NCBI RefSeq assembly: GCF_001046895.1
Contig: NZ_CAQI01000039.1
Span: 94,160 to 158,159 of the forward strand
DNA length: 64,000 bases
Source: Pseudarthrobacter siccitolerans
Lineage (GTDB): Bacteria; Actinomycetota; Actinomycetes; Actinomycetales; Micrococcaceae
Direction: 5' to 3'
Shown piece by piece: positions 19,272-28,477 of this stretch. The translations under genes and the position numbers were made by a program. The notes below the pieces were generated by a model, which was not told the origin of the DNA, did not search any database, and saw nothing but the letters and a program-made list of their open reading frames with translations. Within the stretch, counting starts at the first letter, position 1. Each line of letters begins with the position of its first letter.

Positions 19272-21059
19272 GTGACCTCCCGGAACGAGCGGAACGAGCA
19301 GGAACTGCCGCGCGATGCACAGCCAGCGCAGGCGATGGCGGCTGTGGCCCTGCTGGAAGAGGTCCGGGATGACCTCGCCGCTGCCTCGCTGCCGCTGGCC
19401 TTGCCCGAGGCGGAACAAGCCAGGCGCGACGCCGCCAGCGCCGTAGCCCAGCTCGACGACTACATCCTCCCGCGGTACCGCAGCCTGGACGCCCCGCTGC
19501 TGGCCGTCGTCGGCGGGTCCACGGGTGCGGGCAAATCAACGCTTGTGAACGCTTTGGTGGGCCACCCGGTGACCCGGTCCGGAGCCATCCGCCCCACGAC
19601 CCGCCAGCCCATCCTGCTGCACCATCCGCAGGAAGCAGCGTGGTTTGAGGGCCAGCGCGTCCTGCCCACCCTGAGCAGGATCCGCGGATATGTCGCCAGC
19701 AGCCCGGTGCCGGCCACCAGCGCCGGGCCGGCCCCGGACGCCGGAGCAATGTCCTCCCTGGTCCTCGTAGCGGACCCCGCCATGCCCCAAGGCATCGCAC
19801 TCCTGGACGCCCCCGACGTCGACTCCATCTCCGACGACAACCGCAAGCTTGCCGGGCAGCTCCTCGCCGCTGCCGACCTGTGGATTTTCGTCACCACGGC
19901 CAACCGCTATGCCGACGCCGTTCCCTGGAAACTGCTCCTGGACGCGGCCGGCCGGGACATTATGGTGGCCGTGGTGCTGGACAGGGTGCCGCCGGGTGCC
20001 GAAGCGGAGGTCAGCGAGGACCTGCGGGGACTGCTGGACCGTGAAGGCCTGGGTGCTGCACAGCTGTTCGTCATTCCGGAAACAGCTCTCGACCCGCTTG
20101 GTATGCTGCCCGCCGGCACAGTCCTGCCGCTGCGCACCTGGCTGGGCGACCTTGCCGCGAATGCCGCCGGCCGTTCCGAGATCGCCCGCCGCACCCTCAA
20201 CGGAACGGTCAGGGCCCTGGCCGGCCGTGTTGCCGCGGTGGCCCAGGCGGCGCGGGAGCAGCAGCGGGCGGCAGGCAACCTCGAAGCTGCCGCCGTGTCG
20301 GCCTACAACAGTGCCGCCAGCCGTATCCTCGACGCTACGAGGGACGGCTCACTGCTGCGTGGCGAGGTGCTGGCCCGCTGGCAGGACTTCGTGGGTACCG
20401 GAGAGTTTTTCCGGACCCTGGAACAGAACGTTGGCCGGTTCCGCGACCGTTTGGGCGCCTTCTTCCGCGGAGAACCGCCGCCCGCCATCCGCGTGGAAGC
20501 AGCCATCGAGACGGGCCTGCAGGCCGTCATCGTGGACGAAGCCGCGAATGCCGCCGAGGACACTGACCAGAGCTGGCGGAACGACTCCGCCGGACGCCAT
20601 CTGCTGGGAACGGACGACCTTTCCGGGACATCCCCGGGCTTCGAGGACCGCGCAGCCGCCGCAATCAGGGCCTGGCAGGAGTCCCTGATGGAAATGATCC
20701 GCACCGAAGGCCAGGGAAAGCGGACCCAGGCCCGCTGGCTGTCCTTCGGCATCAACGGGCTGGGGGCGGCCCTGATGATCGTGGTGTTCTCGATGACGGC
20801 CGGACTGACAGGACTCGAAGTGGGCGTGGCGGGGGGAACGGCCGTTGTGGGACAGCGGCTGCTGGAGGCTGTTTTCGGCGAGGACGCCGTCCGGCGGATG
20901 GCCGAAAAAGCGCGGGAGGACCTGGACGTGCGCTGCCGGCAGCTGCTGCAGGACGAACAGCAGAAATTCCTGTCCCGGCTGCCGGAACAGGACGCCAGAT
21001 CCGCCGAGGCCTTCGCTGCCCACGCGAACGCGCTGGCCCGGCTGGCGGACACCACATGA
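19272..21059 (+). CDS. Dynamin-like large GTPase, first of a pair
   Basis: This 595-aa protein has a GTPase domain with G1 motif GGSTGAGKST near residues 81-90, a G2 threonine region RPTTRQP, and a G3-like segment LLDAPDVDS. A long helical region follows, and near residues 500-540 there is a hydrophobic stretch (GLGAALMIVVFSMTAGL) likely to insert in the membrane. The layout fits bacterial dynamin-like/YfjP GTPases. GTG 19272 is chosen because a -10-like box sits six bases before it; the frame is open to a GTG at 19182, but that lies inside a repeat. It overlaps the second GTPase gene by four bases. Membrane remodelling is inferred from Streptomyces DynA/DynB, a comparable tandem pair; orthology is untested. 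Confidence 0.75.
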   Translation: MTSRNERNEQELPRDAQPAQAMAAVALLEEVRDDLAAASLPLALPEAEQARRDAASAVAQLDDYILPRYRSLDAPLLAVVGGSTGAGKSTLVNALVGHPVTRSGAIRPTTRQPILLHHPQEAAWFEGQRVLPTLSRIRGYVASSPVPATSAGPAPDAGAMSSLVLVADPAMPQGIALLDAPDVDSISDDNRKLAGQLLAAADLWIFVTTANRYADAVPWKLLLDAAGRDIMVAVVLDRVPPGAEAEVSEDLRGLLDREGLGAAQLFVIPETALDPLGMLPAGTVLPLRTWLGDLAANAAGRSEIARRTLNGTVRALAGRVAAVAQAAREQQRAAGNLEAAAVSAYNSAASRILDATRDGSLLRGEVLARWQDFVGTGEFFRTLEQNVGRFRDRLGAFFRGEPPPAIRVEAAIETGLQAVIVDEAANAAEDTDQSWRNDSAGRHLLGTDDLSGTSPGFEDRAAAAIRAWQESLMEMIRTEGQGKRTQARWLSFGINGLGAALMIVVFSMTAGLTGLEVGVAGGTAVVGQRLLEAVFGEDAVRRMAEKAREDLDVRCRQLLQDEQQKFLSRLPEQDARSAEAFAAHANALARLADTT

Positions 21060-22669
21060 GCCGTCACAGCGACACGCGCGATGCCTCACGGCTGGACCGC
21101 AGGCTCTCCGCCCTCAACGACGCCCGGGAACTGGGCGAAGGCGTCCTCCCCGACGAATCGCTCCAGGAGGTGCTCAACGTCCTCGAGCGGGCCAGCTCCC
21201 GGCGGTCACTGTCCGCCGACCACACCGTGGTGGGCTTCTTCGGCGCCACCGGCAGCGGCAAGTCCTCCCTGTTCAACGCTGTGAGCGGAGCGGAGATCGC
21301 GACGGCGGCAGCGCGCCGTCCCACCACGTCCGAACCTTTGGCGGGGGTGTGGGGAGCGGAAGGCAGCGAACCCCTGCTGGACTGGCTGGAGGTCCGGAAC
21401 CGGCACCATGCTGAAGCCGTGGACGGCTTCGCTGACGAGGCCACCGGCTTGATCCTGCTGGACCTGCCGGACTTTGATTCGACCAGGGCCGCCAACCGTG
21501 AAGTGGTGCAACAGATGGTGGGGCTCGTCGACGTCCTGGTCTGGGTCCTTGATCCCCAAAAGTACGCCGATGCGGCTGTCCACAACGACTTCCTGGCCCG
21601 CCTGGCCTCGCACGGGGCCGTCACCCTGGTGGTCCTCAACCAGGTGGACCGCCTTCCCGCCCAGGACGTCCAGCCGGTGCTGGAGTCCCTCCGGTCCATC
21701 CTTGCCCGTGACGGCCTCGCCAAGGTCCAGCTCCTGGCGGCTTCTGCACTCACCGGGGCAGGGGTGGACAAAGTCCGGGACGCTATCCGCGGCGTAGCGG
21801 TACACCGCAAAGCCCAGTCACAGCGGCTGGCGGCTGACATCACCCGGGCCTCAGCGGAACTGGGCACAGTATCCGGTGGCGGAGAGGCGGCTGGCGTCCG
21901 GTCCGGTGGAAAGACGCGCCTGGCGGACGAGTTGGCTGTTGCGGCGAATGTCCCCGCTGTTGTGCGGGCAGTGGGCCAGTCCTATCGCCTCGAAGCAGTG
22001 AAGCGGACCGGCTGGCCCGTCACCCGCTGGCTTTCCAGGTTCCGGCCGGACCCCTTGCGTCGCCTTAATCTGCGCAGCGCCGCTCCTTCGGAGCTGAACC
22101 GGACTTCGCTGCCGCAGGGGGGAGCGCCCGAGCGTGCCAGGACGGATGCAGCCGTGCGGGAGTTCGCCGACGCCGCCAGCGCGGGCGCTCCTGGCCCCTG
22201 GCGGGCGGCCATCCGGAGCGCGGCGAGGGAGGGCAGGGAGCGGCTGCCCGACGCACTGGACCAGGCGATTGCCGCTACCGACCTTGCGGCCAACCGTAAG
22301 TCGTGGTGGTGGACCGTATTCAACGTGGTGCAATGGCTGTCCCTGCTCACAGTCCTGGGCGGGCTGGGCTGGCTCGGCGTCCTGGCGGCGCTTGGCTACT
22401 TCCAAATGCCTGTACCGGAAGTGCCCAGGGTGGAGGGCTGGCCGGTGCCCACCCTGATGATCGCCGGCGGGGTGGTCCTGGGGATCTTCCTTGCCCTCAC
22501 CGGCAGGTTCATAGCCGCGGCCGCCGCCAAGGCCAGGGCAGCACGGGCACGGAAGCGCCTTAACGCAGCGGTGGCGGCCGTGGCCGAGGAACTCGTGGTG
22601 GAACCAGTGGAGGTCGAAGTCAGCAGGCTTGCAGCGTTCAATGCGGCGCTGAAGGCAGCCGCCGGATAG
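21056..22669 (+). CDS. Dynamin-like large GTPase, second of a pair
   Basis: This 537-aa protein has all G motifs: G1 GATGSGKS (residues 63-70), G2 in RRPTTSEPLAG, G3 LLDLPDFDS, G4 VVLNQVDRLP and a G5-like AASALTGAG. After about 200 helical residues, two membrane helices are visible near residues 425-485 (VVQWLSLLTVLGGLGWLGV and LMIAGGVVLGIFLALTG), followed by a basic helical tail. It is a YfjP/dynamin-like GTPase with a C-terminal membrane anchor. ATG 21056 overlaps the stop of the first GTPase gene (ATGA), so the products are probably made together and may form a heteromer. Confidence 0.82.
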   Translation: MSRHSDTRDASRLDRRLSALNDARELGEGVLPDESLQEVLNVLERASSRRSLSADHTVVGFFGATGSGKSSLFNAVSGAEIATAAARRPTTSEPLAGVWGAEGSEPLLDWLEVRNRHHAEAVDGFADEATGLILLDLPDFDSTRAANREVVQQMVGLVDVLVWVLDPQKYADAAVHNDFLARLASHGAVTLVVLNQVDRLPAQDVQPVLESLRSILARDGLAKVQLLAASALTGAGVDKVRDAIRGVAVHRKAQSQRLAADITRASAELGTVSGGGEAAGVRSGGKTRLADELAVAANVPAVVRAVGQSYRLEAVKRTGWPVTRWLSRFRPDPLRRLNLRSAAPSELNRTSLPQGGAPERARTDAAVREFADAASAGAPGPWRAAIRSAAREGRERLPDALDQAIAATDLAANRKSWWWTVFNVVQWLSLLTVLGGLGWLGVLAALGYFQMPVPEVPRVEGWPVPTLMIAGGVVLGIFLALTGRFIAAAAAKARAARARKRLNAAVAAVAEELVVEPVEVEVSRLAAFNAALKAAAG

Positions 22670-22699
22670 GAGTAATGAGCGACGCCGGCGGGCAGCCAG

Positions 22700-23248
22700 T
22701 CAGCCGGCTGCGGAGAGTCCGACGGCGGCATCCCTGACTTTGATGAGGGTGCGCAGGTTCCGGGTGGTGGTGGAGGCCTTGAACCTGGCCTTGGAAGTGA
22801 TTTTGCTGAACGGACTGTCCAGGGTTCCCCCGGCGGGGGCCAGCCAGGCCAGCGCTTCAGGGCCCAGCCGCTTTTGCTCAGCGCCCTCCAGTGCGGCTCC
22901 GGCTGCTTCGAGTTCGTCCAGCATGCCACTATCGGAGGAGAGCGTGATGTAGGTGTGAGTGGTCTTATCGTCGTCCGGGTAGGGGCAGGCAGTTACCAGG
23001 TCCGCCACCCGGGCTGCGTCCAGGACCACTACCCAGGCGTCATAGCCGAAGGTCTCCCGGAGGCATTTCTCGCATTCCCGTTTTACTGCGGTGGCGTCCA
23101 GGCTGCTGGTCAACACCACGTTTCCGCTGGCAAGCAGGGTTCGGGCGTCCGGAAAACCGGCGGACTTGAGCGCCTCCCGGAGCTCCGCCATCTTGATGTT
23201 GATGCCGCCCACGTTGATGCCCCGAAGAAACACTGCAAAGCTGCCCAT
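22700..23248 (-). CDS. DUF1697 family protein
   Basis: This 182-aa protein has the hallmark DUF1697 opening FAVFLRGINVGGINIKMAEL, then LASGNVVLTSS and the late SKARFKASTTTRNLRTL block. The family is widespread in bacteria and of unknown biochemical function. No signal peptide or membrane helix is seen. ATG 23248 has a TAGGAT box six bases upstream, suggesting leaderless translation. It is convergent with the second GTPase gene and lies downstream of ltbR on the same strand, but with its own promoter. Confidence 0.85.
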   Translation of the reverse strand: MGSFAVFLRGINVGGINIKMAELREALKSAGFPDARTLLASGNVVLTSSLDATAVKRECEKCLRETFGYDAWVVVLDAARVADLVTACPYPDDDKTTHTYITLSSDSGMLDELEAAGAALEGAEQKRLGPEALAWLAPAGGTLDSPFSKITSKARFKASTTTRNLRTLIKVRDAAVGLSAAG

Positions 23249-23254
23249 GGCGAA

Positions 23255-23260
23255 ATCCTA
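23255..23260 (-). promoter_or_regulatory. Putative leaderless -10 of the DUF1697 gene
   Basis: On the minus strand TAGGAT ends six bases before ATG 23248. Confidence 0.5.
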
Positions 23261-23310
23261 GCGTCCGCAGCACCGGGCGAGGGAAAAGCCTGCAGGAACA
23301 GGTTCCTGCG

Positions 23311-24030
23311 TCAGTCGTTGTTTTTGCGCAACGCCTCGGTGAGGATACGGCCGGCATTGCAGACCACTTCGGCGTGCAGCCTGCCGGGCTGGCGGGTGAG
23401 CCGCTCGATGGGACCGGAAATGGAAACTGCTGCAATCACCCGGCCGGACGGTCCGCGCACCGGTGCTGACACTGAGGCGACCCCCGGCTCGCGCTCGCCG
23501 AGGCTCTGGCCCCAGCCCCGCCGTCGTACTCCTGCAAGGACGGTGGGCGTGAAGCGGGCGGACTGCAGCCCTTCGAGCAGGCGGTCATGGTCCTCCCATG
23601 CCAGCAGCACCTGGGCGGCCGAGCCTGCCTTCATGGACAGCTGCGTTCCCACCGGAATGGTGTCGCGCAGGCCGATGGGACGCTCCGCGGAAGCAACGCA
23701 GACGCGCCAGTCGCCCTGGCGGCGGAAGATCTGTGCGCTCTCACCGGTGGCATCGCGCAGCTGCATCAGCACCGGCCCCGCCGATGCGATCAGGCGGTCC
23801 TCGCCCGCGGCCGACGCCAGTTCAACAAGACGGCTGCCCAGGACGAAACGGCCCTGGATATCGCGGCTGACCAGCCGGTGGTGGACGAGTGCCAGGGCAA
23901 GGCGGTGGACAGTGGGACGGGCCAGGCCGGTTGCCGCTACCAGCTGCGCCAGGGTGGTGGGGCCTGCCTCAAGTGCATCCAGCACTTGGGCCGCTTTATC
24001 AATGACACCGACTCCACTAGAATTGTCCAT
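23311..24030 (-). CDS. ltbR: IclR-family regulator, LtbR/NdgR type
   Basis: This 239-aa regulator has an N-terminal winged HTH (VIDKAAQVLDALEAG, then LAQLVAATGLARPTVHRLALAL) and a C-terminal IclR ligand domain (LRDTIPVGTQLSMKAGSAAQVLLA, RGPSGRVIAAVSISGP). Position decides the name: it is divergent from leuCD, like LtbR of Corynebacterium and NdgR of Streptomyces, which control leucine (and other amino acid) genes. ATG 24030 gives MDNSSGVGVIDKA and has a CAATAT -10 box six bases upstream. That box is inside an inverted repeat, so autoregulation is likely. Target and effector are inferred. Confidence 0.85.
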   Translation of the reverse strand: MDNSSGVGVIDKAAQVLDALEAGPTTLAQLVAATGLARPTVHRLALALVHHRLVSRDIQGRFVLGSRLVELASAAGEDRLIASAGPVLMQLRDATGESAQIFRRQGDWRVCVASAERPIGLRDTIPVGTQLSMKAGSAAQVLLAWEDHDRLLEGLQSARFTPTVLAGVRRRGWGQSLGEREPGVASVSAPVRGPSGRVIAAVSISGPIERLTRQPGRLHAEVVCNAGRILTEALRKNND

Positions 24031-24035
24031 GTAAT

Positions 24036-24060
24036 GATATTGCCGTCTCAATATCTGAGA
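24036..24060. promoter_or_regulatory. Putative LtbR operator between ltbR and leuC
   Basis: Two overlapping inverted repeats are present: GATATTG (24036-24042) with CAATATC (24049-24055), and TCTCA (24046-24050) with TGAGA (24056-24060). The minus-strand CAATAT at 24042-24037 is the presumed -10 of ltbR, six bases from its ATG. Binding here would block ltbR and could control leuCD. Confidence 0.6.
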
Positions 24061-24141
24061 TGCAAATCTTTCGGCTGGCGCAGTGCCGAGCGTACTGGTT
24101 CAGTGGAACTATCAGCCAAACAGCAGTGAAGGGAGATGGCC

Positions 24142-25596
24142 ATGGCAAAGACATTGGCCGAGAAAGTCTGGGACGCGCACGTGGTGCGCAAAGGCGACGG
24201 CGAAGGTGCCAATGCCCAGCCCGACCTTCTTTTCATCGACCTCCACCTGGTCCATGAGGTCACGTCCCCGCAGGCGTTCGAAGGCCTGCGCCTGGCCGGC
24301 CGCAAGTTGCGCCGCCCGGACCTGACCATCGCCACGGAGGACCACAACACTCCCACGCTGGACATCGACAAGCCTATCGCTGACCTGACCAGCCGCACGC
24401 AGATCCAGACGCTGCGCAACAACTGCGCGGAGTTCGGGGTGCGGCTGCATTCCCTTGGGGATGCAGAGCAGGGCATCGTCCACGTGGTGGGTCCGCAGCT
24501 GGGCCTCACCCAGCCGGGCATGACCGTGGTCTGCGGCGACTCGCACACCTCCACTCACGGTGCCTTCGGGGCGCTGGCCATGGGCATCGGAACCTCCGAG
24601 GTTGAGCACGTCATGGCCACCCAGACGCTGTCCCTGAAGCCGTTCAAGACCATGGCCATCAACGTCGAAGGCACGCTGCGTCCAGGCGTCACCGCCAAGG
24701 ACATCATCCTGGCCGTCATTGCCAAGATCGGCACCGGCGGAGGCCAGGGCTACGTCCTTGAGTACCGCGGCTCCGCCATCCGCGCCCTGTCCATGGACGC
24801 GCGCATGACCATCTGCAACATGTCCATCGAAGCCGGCGCCCGCGCCGGCATGGTGGCGCCGGATGAGACCACTTACGGATACATGAAGGGCCGTCCGCAC
24901 GCACCGCAGGGTGCTGACTGGGACGCCGCCGTCGAGTACTGGAACACCCTGCGTACCGACGACGACGCCACCTTCGACGTGCAGGTTGACCTTGATGCCG
25001 ACACGCTGGAGCCCTTCGTCACCTGGGGCACCAACCCCGGCCAGGGCGTCTCCCTGTCCGAGTCCGTGCCGTCTCCGGAGGACTTCGGCGACGAGAATGC
25101 CAAGGCTGCCGCCGAGCGCGCCCTGCAGTACATGGGCCTCCAGGCCGGCACGCCCATGAAGGACATCCGGGTGGACACCGTCTTCCTGGGCTCCTGCACC
25201 AACTCCCGGATGGAAGACCTGCGTGCCGCTGCAAACATCATCCGCGGGCGCCAGAAGGACCCCAACATCCGCATGCTCGTGGTCCCGGGCTCGGCACGCG
25301 TCCGCCTGGAAGCCGAGGCCGAGGGCCTGGACAAGGTCTTCAAGGACTTCGGCGCCGAATGGCGTTTTGCCGGCTGCTCCATGTGCCTGGGCATGAACCC
25401 GGACCAGCTGGAAGTGGGGGAGCGCTGCGCCTCCACCTCCAACCGCAACTTCGAAGGGCGCCAGGGCAAGGGCGGCCGGACCCACCTGGTGTCCCCGGTG
25501 GTGGCAGCAGCCACCGCCATCCGCGGGACCCTGAGTTCGCCGTCGGACCTTGATCCGGCCCCCGAATCCGCCGCCATCCGTACCGACGCAGCCTAG
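24142..25596 (+). CDS. leuC: 3-isopropylmalate dehydratase, large subunit
   Basis: LeuC is the Fe-S aconitase-like subunit that, with LeuD, isomerises 2- to 3-isopropylmalate. The 484-aa product shows [20 protein letters not shown], the first cluster cysteine in [13 protein letters not shown] and the CxxC pair in [16 protein letters not shown] 24142 is chosen because the ribosome site AAGGGAG ends six bases before it; an ATG at 24136 abuts that site. It is divergent from ltbR, with the putative operator between them, and is eight bases from leuD. Confidence 0.96.
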   Translation: MAKTLAEKVWDAHVVRKGDGEGANAQPDLLFIDLHLVHEVTSPQAFEGLRLAGRKLRRPDLTIATEDHNTPTLDIDKPIADLTSRTQIQTLRNNCAEFGVRLHSLGDAEQGIVHVVGPQLGLTQPGMTVVCGDSHTSTHGAFGALAMGIGTSEVEHVMATQTLSLKPFKTMAINVEGTLRPGVTAKDIILAVIAKIGTGGGQGYVLEYRGSAIRALSMDARMTICNMSIEAGARAGMVAPDETTYGYMKGRPHAPQGADWDAAVEYWNTLRTDDDATFDVQVDLDADTLEPFVTWGTNPGQGVSLSESVPSPEDFGDENAKAAAERALQYMGLQAGTPMKDIRVDTVFLGSCTNSRMEDLRAAANIIRGRQKDPNIRMLVVPGSARVRLEAEAEGLDKVFKDFGAEWRFAGCSMCLGMNPDQLEVGERCASTSNRNFEGRQGKGGRTHLVSPVVAAATAIRGTLSSPSDLDPAPESAAIRTDAA

Positions 25597-25604
25597 GACA
25601 CGCC

Positions 25605-26207
25605 ATGGAAAAGTTCACCACCCACACCGGAATCGGCGTCCCGCTGCGCCAGAGCAACGTGGACACGGACCAGATCATCCCCGCTGTCTACCTCAAGCGC
25701 ATCACCCGCACCGGCTTCGAGGACGCGCTTTTTTCGGCATGGCGCAAGGACCCTTCCTTCATCCTCAACCAGGAACCGTTCAACGCCGGTTCCGTCCTGG
25801 TGGCAGGCCCCGACTTCGGCACCGGCTCCTCCCGCGAACACGCGGTATGGGCGCTGAAGGACTACGGCTTCAAAACCGTGCTCTCCTCCCGCTTCGCCGA
25901 TATTTTCCGCGGCAATTCGGGCAAGCAGGGCCTGCTCGCCGCCCAGGTGGCGCAGGACGACATCGAACTGATCTGGAAAGAGCTCGAAAACGCTCCCGGC
26001 ACCCAGGTCACGGTGGACCTCGTGTCCAAAACCGTGGTGTGCGGCAACATCGTTGCTCCCTTCGACATCGACGACTACACCCGGTGGCGCCTGCTCGAAG
26101 GCCTGGACGATATCGGGCTGACGCTCCAGCACGAGGCGGACATCACTGCCTACGAGGCCACCCGCCCCGCCTTCCTGCCAAAAACCCTGCCGGCACGCCT
26201 ATCCTGA
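25605..26207 (+). CDS. leuD: 3-isopropylmalate dehydratase, small subunit
   Basis: LeuD is the swivelling-domain subunit of isopropylmalate isomerase. The 200-aa product begins [20 protein letters not shown] and contains [21 protein letters not shown] and the typical [17 protein letters not shown] segment. It lies eight bases after leuC in one operon. The intergenic region after it (26208-26357) holds the murA promoter. Confidence 0.95.
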   Translation: MEKFTTHTGIGVPLRQSNVDTDQIIPAVYLKRITRTGFEDALFSAWRKDPSFILNQEPFNAGSVLVAGPDFGTGSSREHAVWALKDYGFKTVLSSRFADIFRGNSGKQGLLAAQVAQDDIELIWKELENAPGTQVTVDLVSKTVVCGNIVAPFDIDDYTRWRLLEGLDDIGLTLQHEADITAYEATRPAFLPKTLPARLS

Positions 26208-26274
26208 GCGGGCGGAAGTACCTGCCGACCGTGCGACGGCGGTCCGCCACGCCCTGCCGCCGTCGCCGGCGTAT

Positions 26275-26303
26275 TTCGGTTCGGTAACGCGACCTCCTAT
26301 GCT
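26275..26303 (+). promoter_or_regulatory. Putative murA promoter
   Basis: TTCGGT (26275-26280), 17 bases, TATGCT (26298-26303). This predicts a leader of about 48 bases with GAGGA shortly before the murA ATG. Confidence 0.5.
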
Positions 26304-26357
26304 TGGTTGGAGCCTTTGCAAGGTTTTGGGGGCTAGTTATCGTGAGGAAACCGGTAT

Positions 26358-27683
26358 ATGAGTAGTGTTCTGACAATCCGCGGCGGAGTCCCGCTCACAG
26401 GCCGCGTCAGCGTCCGGGGAGCGAAAAACCTCGTTCCCAAGGCGATGGTGGCAGCGTTGCTGGGCAACGAACCGTCCGTGTTGCGGAACGTTCCGGAGAT
26501 CAAGGACGTGGAGGTAGTCACCTCCCTCCTGCAGCTCCACGGCGTGACCGTGGTCAAGGACCCCGTCAACGGGGACCTGACGTTGGACCCGAAGGCTGCC
26601 AAGACTGCGCCCAGCACCGCCATTGATGCCCACGCCGGCGACTCGCGGATTCCCATCCTGCTTTGCGGTCCCCTGATCCACGCCATCGGTGAAGCGTTCA
26701 TTCCCGATCTCGGCGGCTGCAAGATCGGCGACCGTCCCATCGACTACCACCTCGACGTGCTGCGCCAGTTCGGTGCGGTAGTGGAGAAGCGGCCGGGCGG
26801 CATCCACATCTCGGCACCCAAGGGCCTGCACGGGGCGAAGATTTCCCTGCCCTACCCGTCCGTCGGTGCCACCGAGCAGGTGCTGCTCAGCGCCACCCGC
26901 GCCGAGGGCATCACCGAACTCTCCGGGGCCGCGACGGAGCCGGAGATCATCGACCTGATCGCCGTGCTGCAGAAGATGGGCGCCATCATCAGCGTCCAGA
27001 CGGACCGGACCATCCGCATCGAGGGCGTCCGCGACCTCGGCGGCTACAACCACCGGGCCCTCTCGGACCGCAACGAATCGGCGTCGTGGGCCTCCGCAGC
27101 GCTGGTGACCAAGGGCGACATCTTCGTTGAAGGCGCCTCCCAGCGGGACATGATGACGTTCCTGAACACCTACCGCAAGGTGGGCGGCGGCATGGACATC
27201 GGCGAGGACGGCATCCGTTTCTACCACAAGGGCGGAAAACTCAACCCCCTGGTCCTGGAAACGGATGTGCATCCCGGGTTTATGACCGACTGGCAGCAGC
27301 CGCTGGTGGTGGCGCTGACCCAGGCTGAAGGTGTTTCGATCGTCCACGAGACCGTGTACGAGAACCGCTTCGGCTTCACTGACGCCCTGATCCGGATGGG
27401 GGCCAGCATCCAGGTGCACCGCGAGTGCCTGGGGAGCGTGCCGTGCCGGTTCGGCCAGCGGAACTTCCTGCATTCCGCGGTGATTTCCGGGCCCACCCAG
27501 CTGAAGGGAACCGACATCGACGTCCCTGACCTCCGCGGCGGCTTCAGCCACCTGATCGCGGCCCTCGCCGCCACGGGAACCTCCCGCGTGACGGGGATCG
27601 ACATCATCAACCGGGGCTACGAGCGCTTCACCGAAAAGCTGGCCGGACTGGGCGCCGACTTCGACATCACCCCCACGAAGTAG
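26358..27683 (+). CDS. murA: UDP-N-acetylglucosamine 1-carboxyvinyltransferase
   Basis: MurA transfers enolpyruvate from PEP to UDP-GlcNAc, the first committed step of peptidoglycan synthesis. The 441-aa product has the RGAKN motif near residue 22 and the active-site loop with cysteine at DLGGCKIGDRPIDYH, so it should be fosfomycin-sensitive rather than the Asp form known from mycobacteria; that prediction follows from family knowledge. Two inside-out alpha/beta domains are expected. It heads an envelope cluster with plsC, gpsA and ddl. Confidence 0.93.
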   Translation: MSSVLTIRGGVPLTGRVSVRGAKNLVPKAMVAALLGNEPSVLRNVPEIKDVEVVTSLLQLHGVTVVKDPVNGDLTLDPKAAKTAPSTAIDAHAGDSRIPILLCGPLIHAIGEAFIPDLGGCKIGDRPIDYHLDVLRQFGAVVEKRPGGIHISAPKGLHGAKISLPYPSVGATEQVLLSATRAEGITELSGAATEPEIIDLIAVLQKMGAIISVQTDRTIRIEGVRDLGGYNHRALSDRNESASWASAALVTKGDIFVEGASQRDMMTFLNTYRKVGGGMDIGEDGIRFYHKGGKLNPLVLETDVHPGFMTDWQQPLVVALTQAEGVSIVHETVYENRFGFTDALIRMGASIQVHRECLGSVPCRFGQRNFLHSAVISGPTQLKGTDIDVPDLRGGFSHLIAALAATGTSRVTGIDIINRGYERFTEKLAGLGADFDITPTK

Positions 27684-27693
27684 CGGTACTGAC

Positions 27694-28470
27694 GTGAAAG
27701 AGTCTGCGAAAAGCAGGGCCACCTTTATGTTCATCGCCGGGGTTGCCCGGCCGCTGTTGAACCTCATGATGGACAAGAAGTGGGAGGGAACGGACAAGCT
27801 TCCCGCCGGCGGGTTCATCGCGGCCCCCAACCACTGCACCGAAATTGATCCGCTGGTGGTGGGCCACATGCTGTACAACCACAAACGTGCACCGCACTTC
27901 CTGGCGAAGGCCGGCCTCTTCAAGGTGCCTGCCCTGGGCTGGCTGCTGCGCGCCACCAAGCAGGTCCCGGTGGAGCGTTCGACGGCGGGAGCGAACCGCT
28001 CGCTGCAGGTCGCCCAGGAGATTGTCGCCGAGGGCGGCGCCATCATCATTTACCCTGAGGGCACCCTGACGCGGGACCCGGACCTGTGGCCTATGAAGGG
28101 CCACACGGGCGCGGCGCGACTGGCGCTGGAGGGCGGCATTCCCGTGGTTCCCATCGCTCACTGGGGCGCCCACGAGGTCTTCCCCCGCTACGGCAAGCGG
28201 TTCCACATCTTCCCGCGCAAACGGTCCCGGGTGGTGGTTGGTGATCCCGTGGACCTCAGCGCCTTCTCCGGCCGTCCCCTGGACAAGGCCACACTGGCTG
28301 GTGCCACCGACGCCATCATGGACGCCATCACCGCTCTCCTTGCGGACCTGAGGGGGGAGCAGCCGCCGGCGGTGCGTTGGGATCCGGCCAAGCAGCAGCA
28401 GTCAAAGCACGGGCGCTTCGTGGAGCGCGGGCAGCAGCAGACCGGCGAACGGACGCCCGGTGATTCCTGA
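27694..28470 (+). CDS. plsC: 1-acylglycerol-3-phosphate acyltransferase (PlsC-like)
   Basis: This 258-aa protein is a membrane-associated acyltransferase of phospholipid synthesis. Block I is NHCTEIDP (HX4D), block III is YPEGTLTRD, and block IV is about VVPIAHWG. The N-terminal 25 residues are amphipathic to hydrophobic. GTG 27694 lies ten bases after the murA stop. It overlaps or abuts gpsA, whose product makes the glycerol-3-phosphate backbone, so the two act in one pathway. Substrate preference is inferred. Confidence 0.88.
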   Translation: MKESAKSRATFMFIAGVARPLLNLMMDKKWEGTDKLPAGGFIAAPNHCTEIDPLVVGHMLYNHKRAPHFLAKAGLFKVPALGWLLRATKQVPVERSTAGANRSLQVAQEIVAEGGAIIIYPEGTLTRDPDLWPMKGHTGAARLALEGGIPVVPIAHWGAHEVFPRYGKRFHIFPRKRSRVVVGDPVDLSAFSGRPLDKATLAGATDAIMDAITALLADLRGEQPPAVRWDPAKQQQSKHGRFVERGQQQTGERTPGDS

Positions 28471-28477
28471 GGGGACG

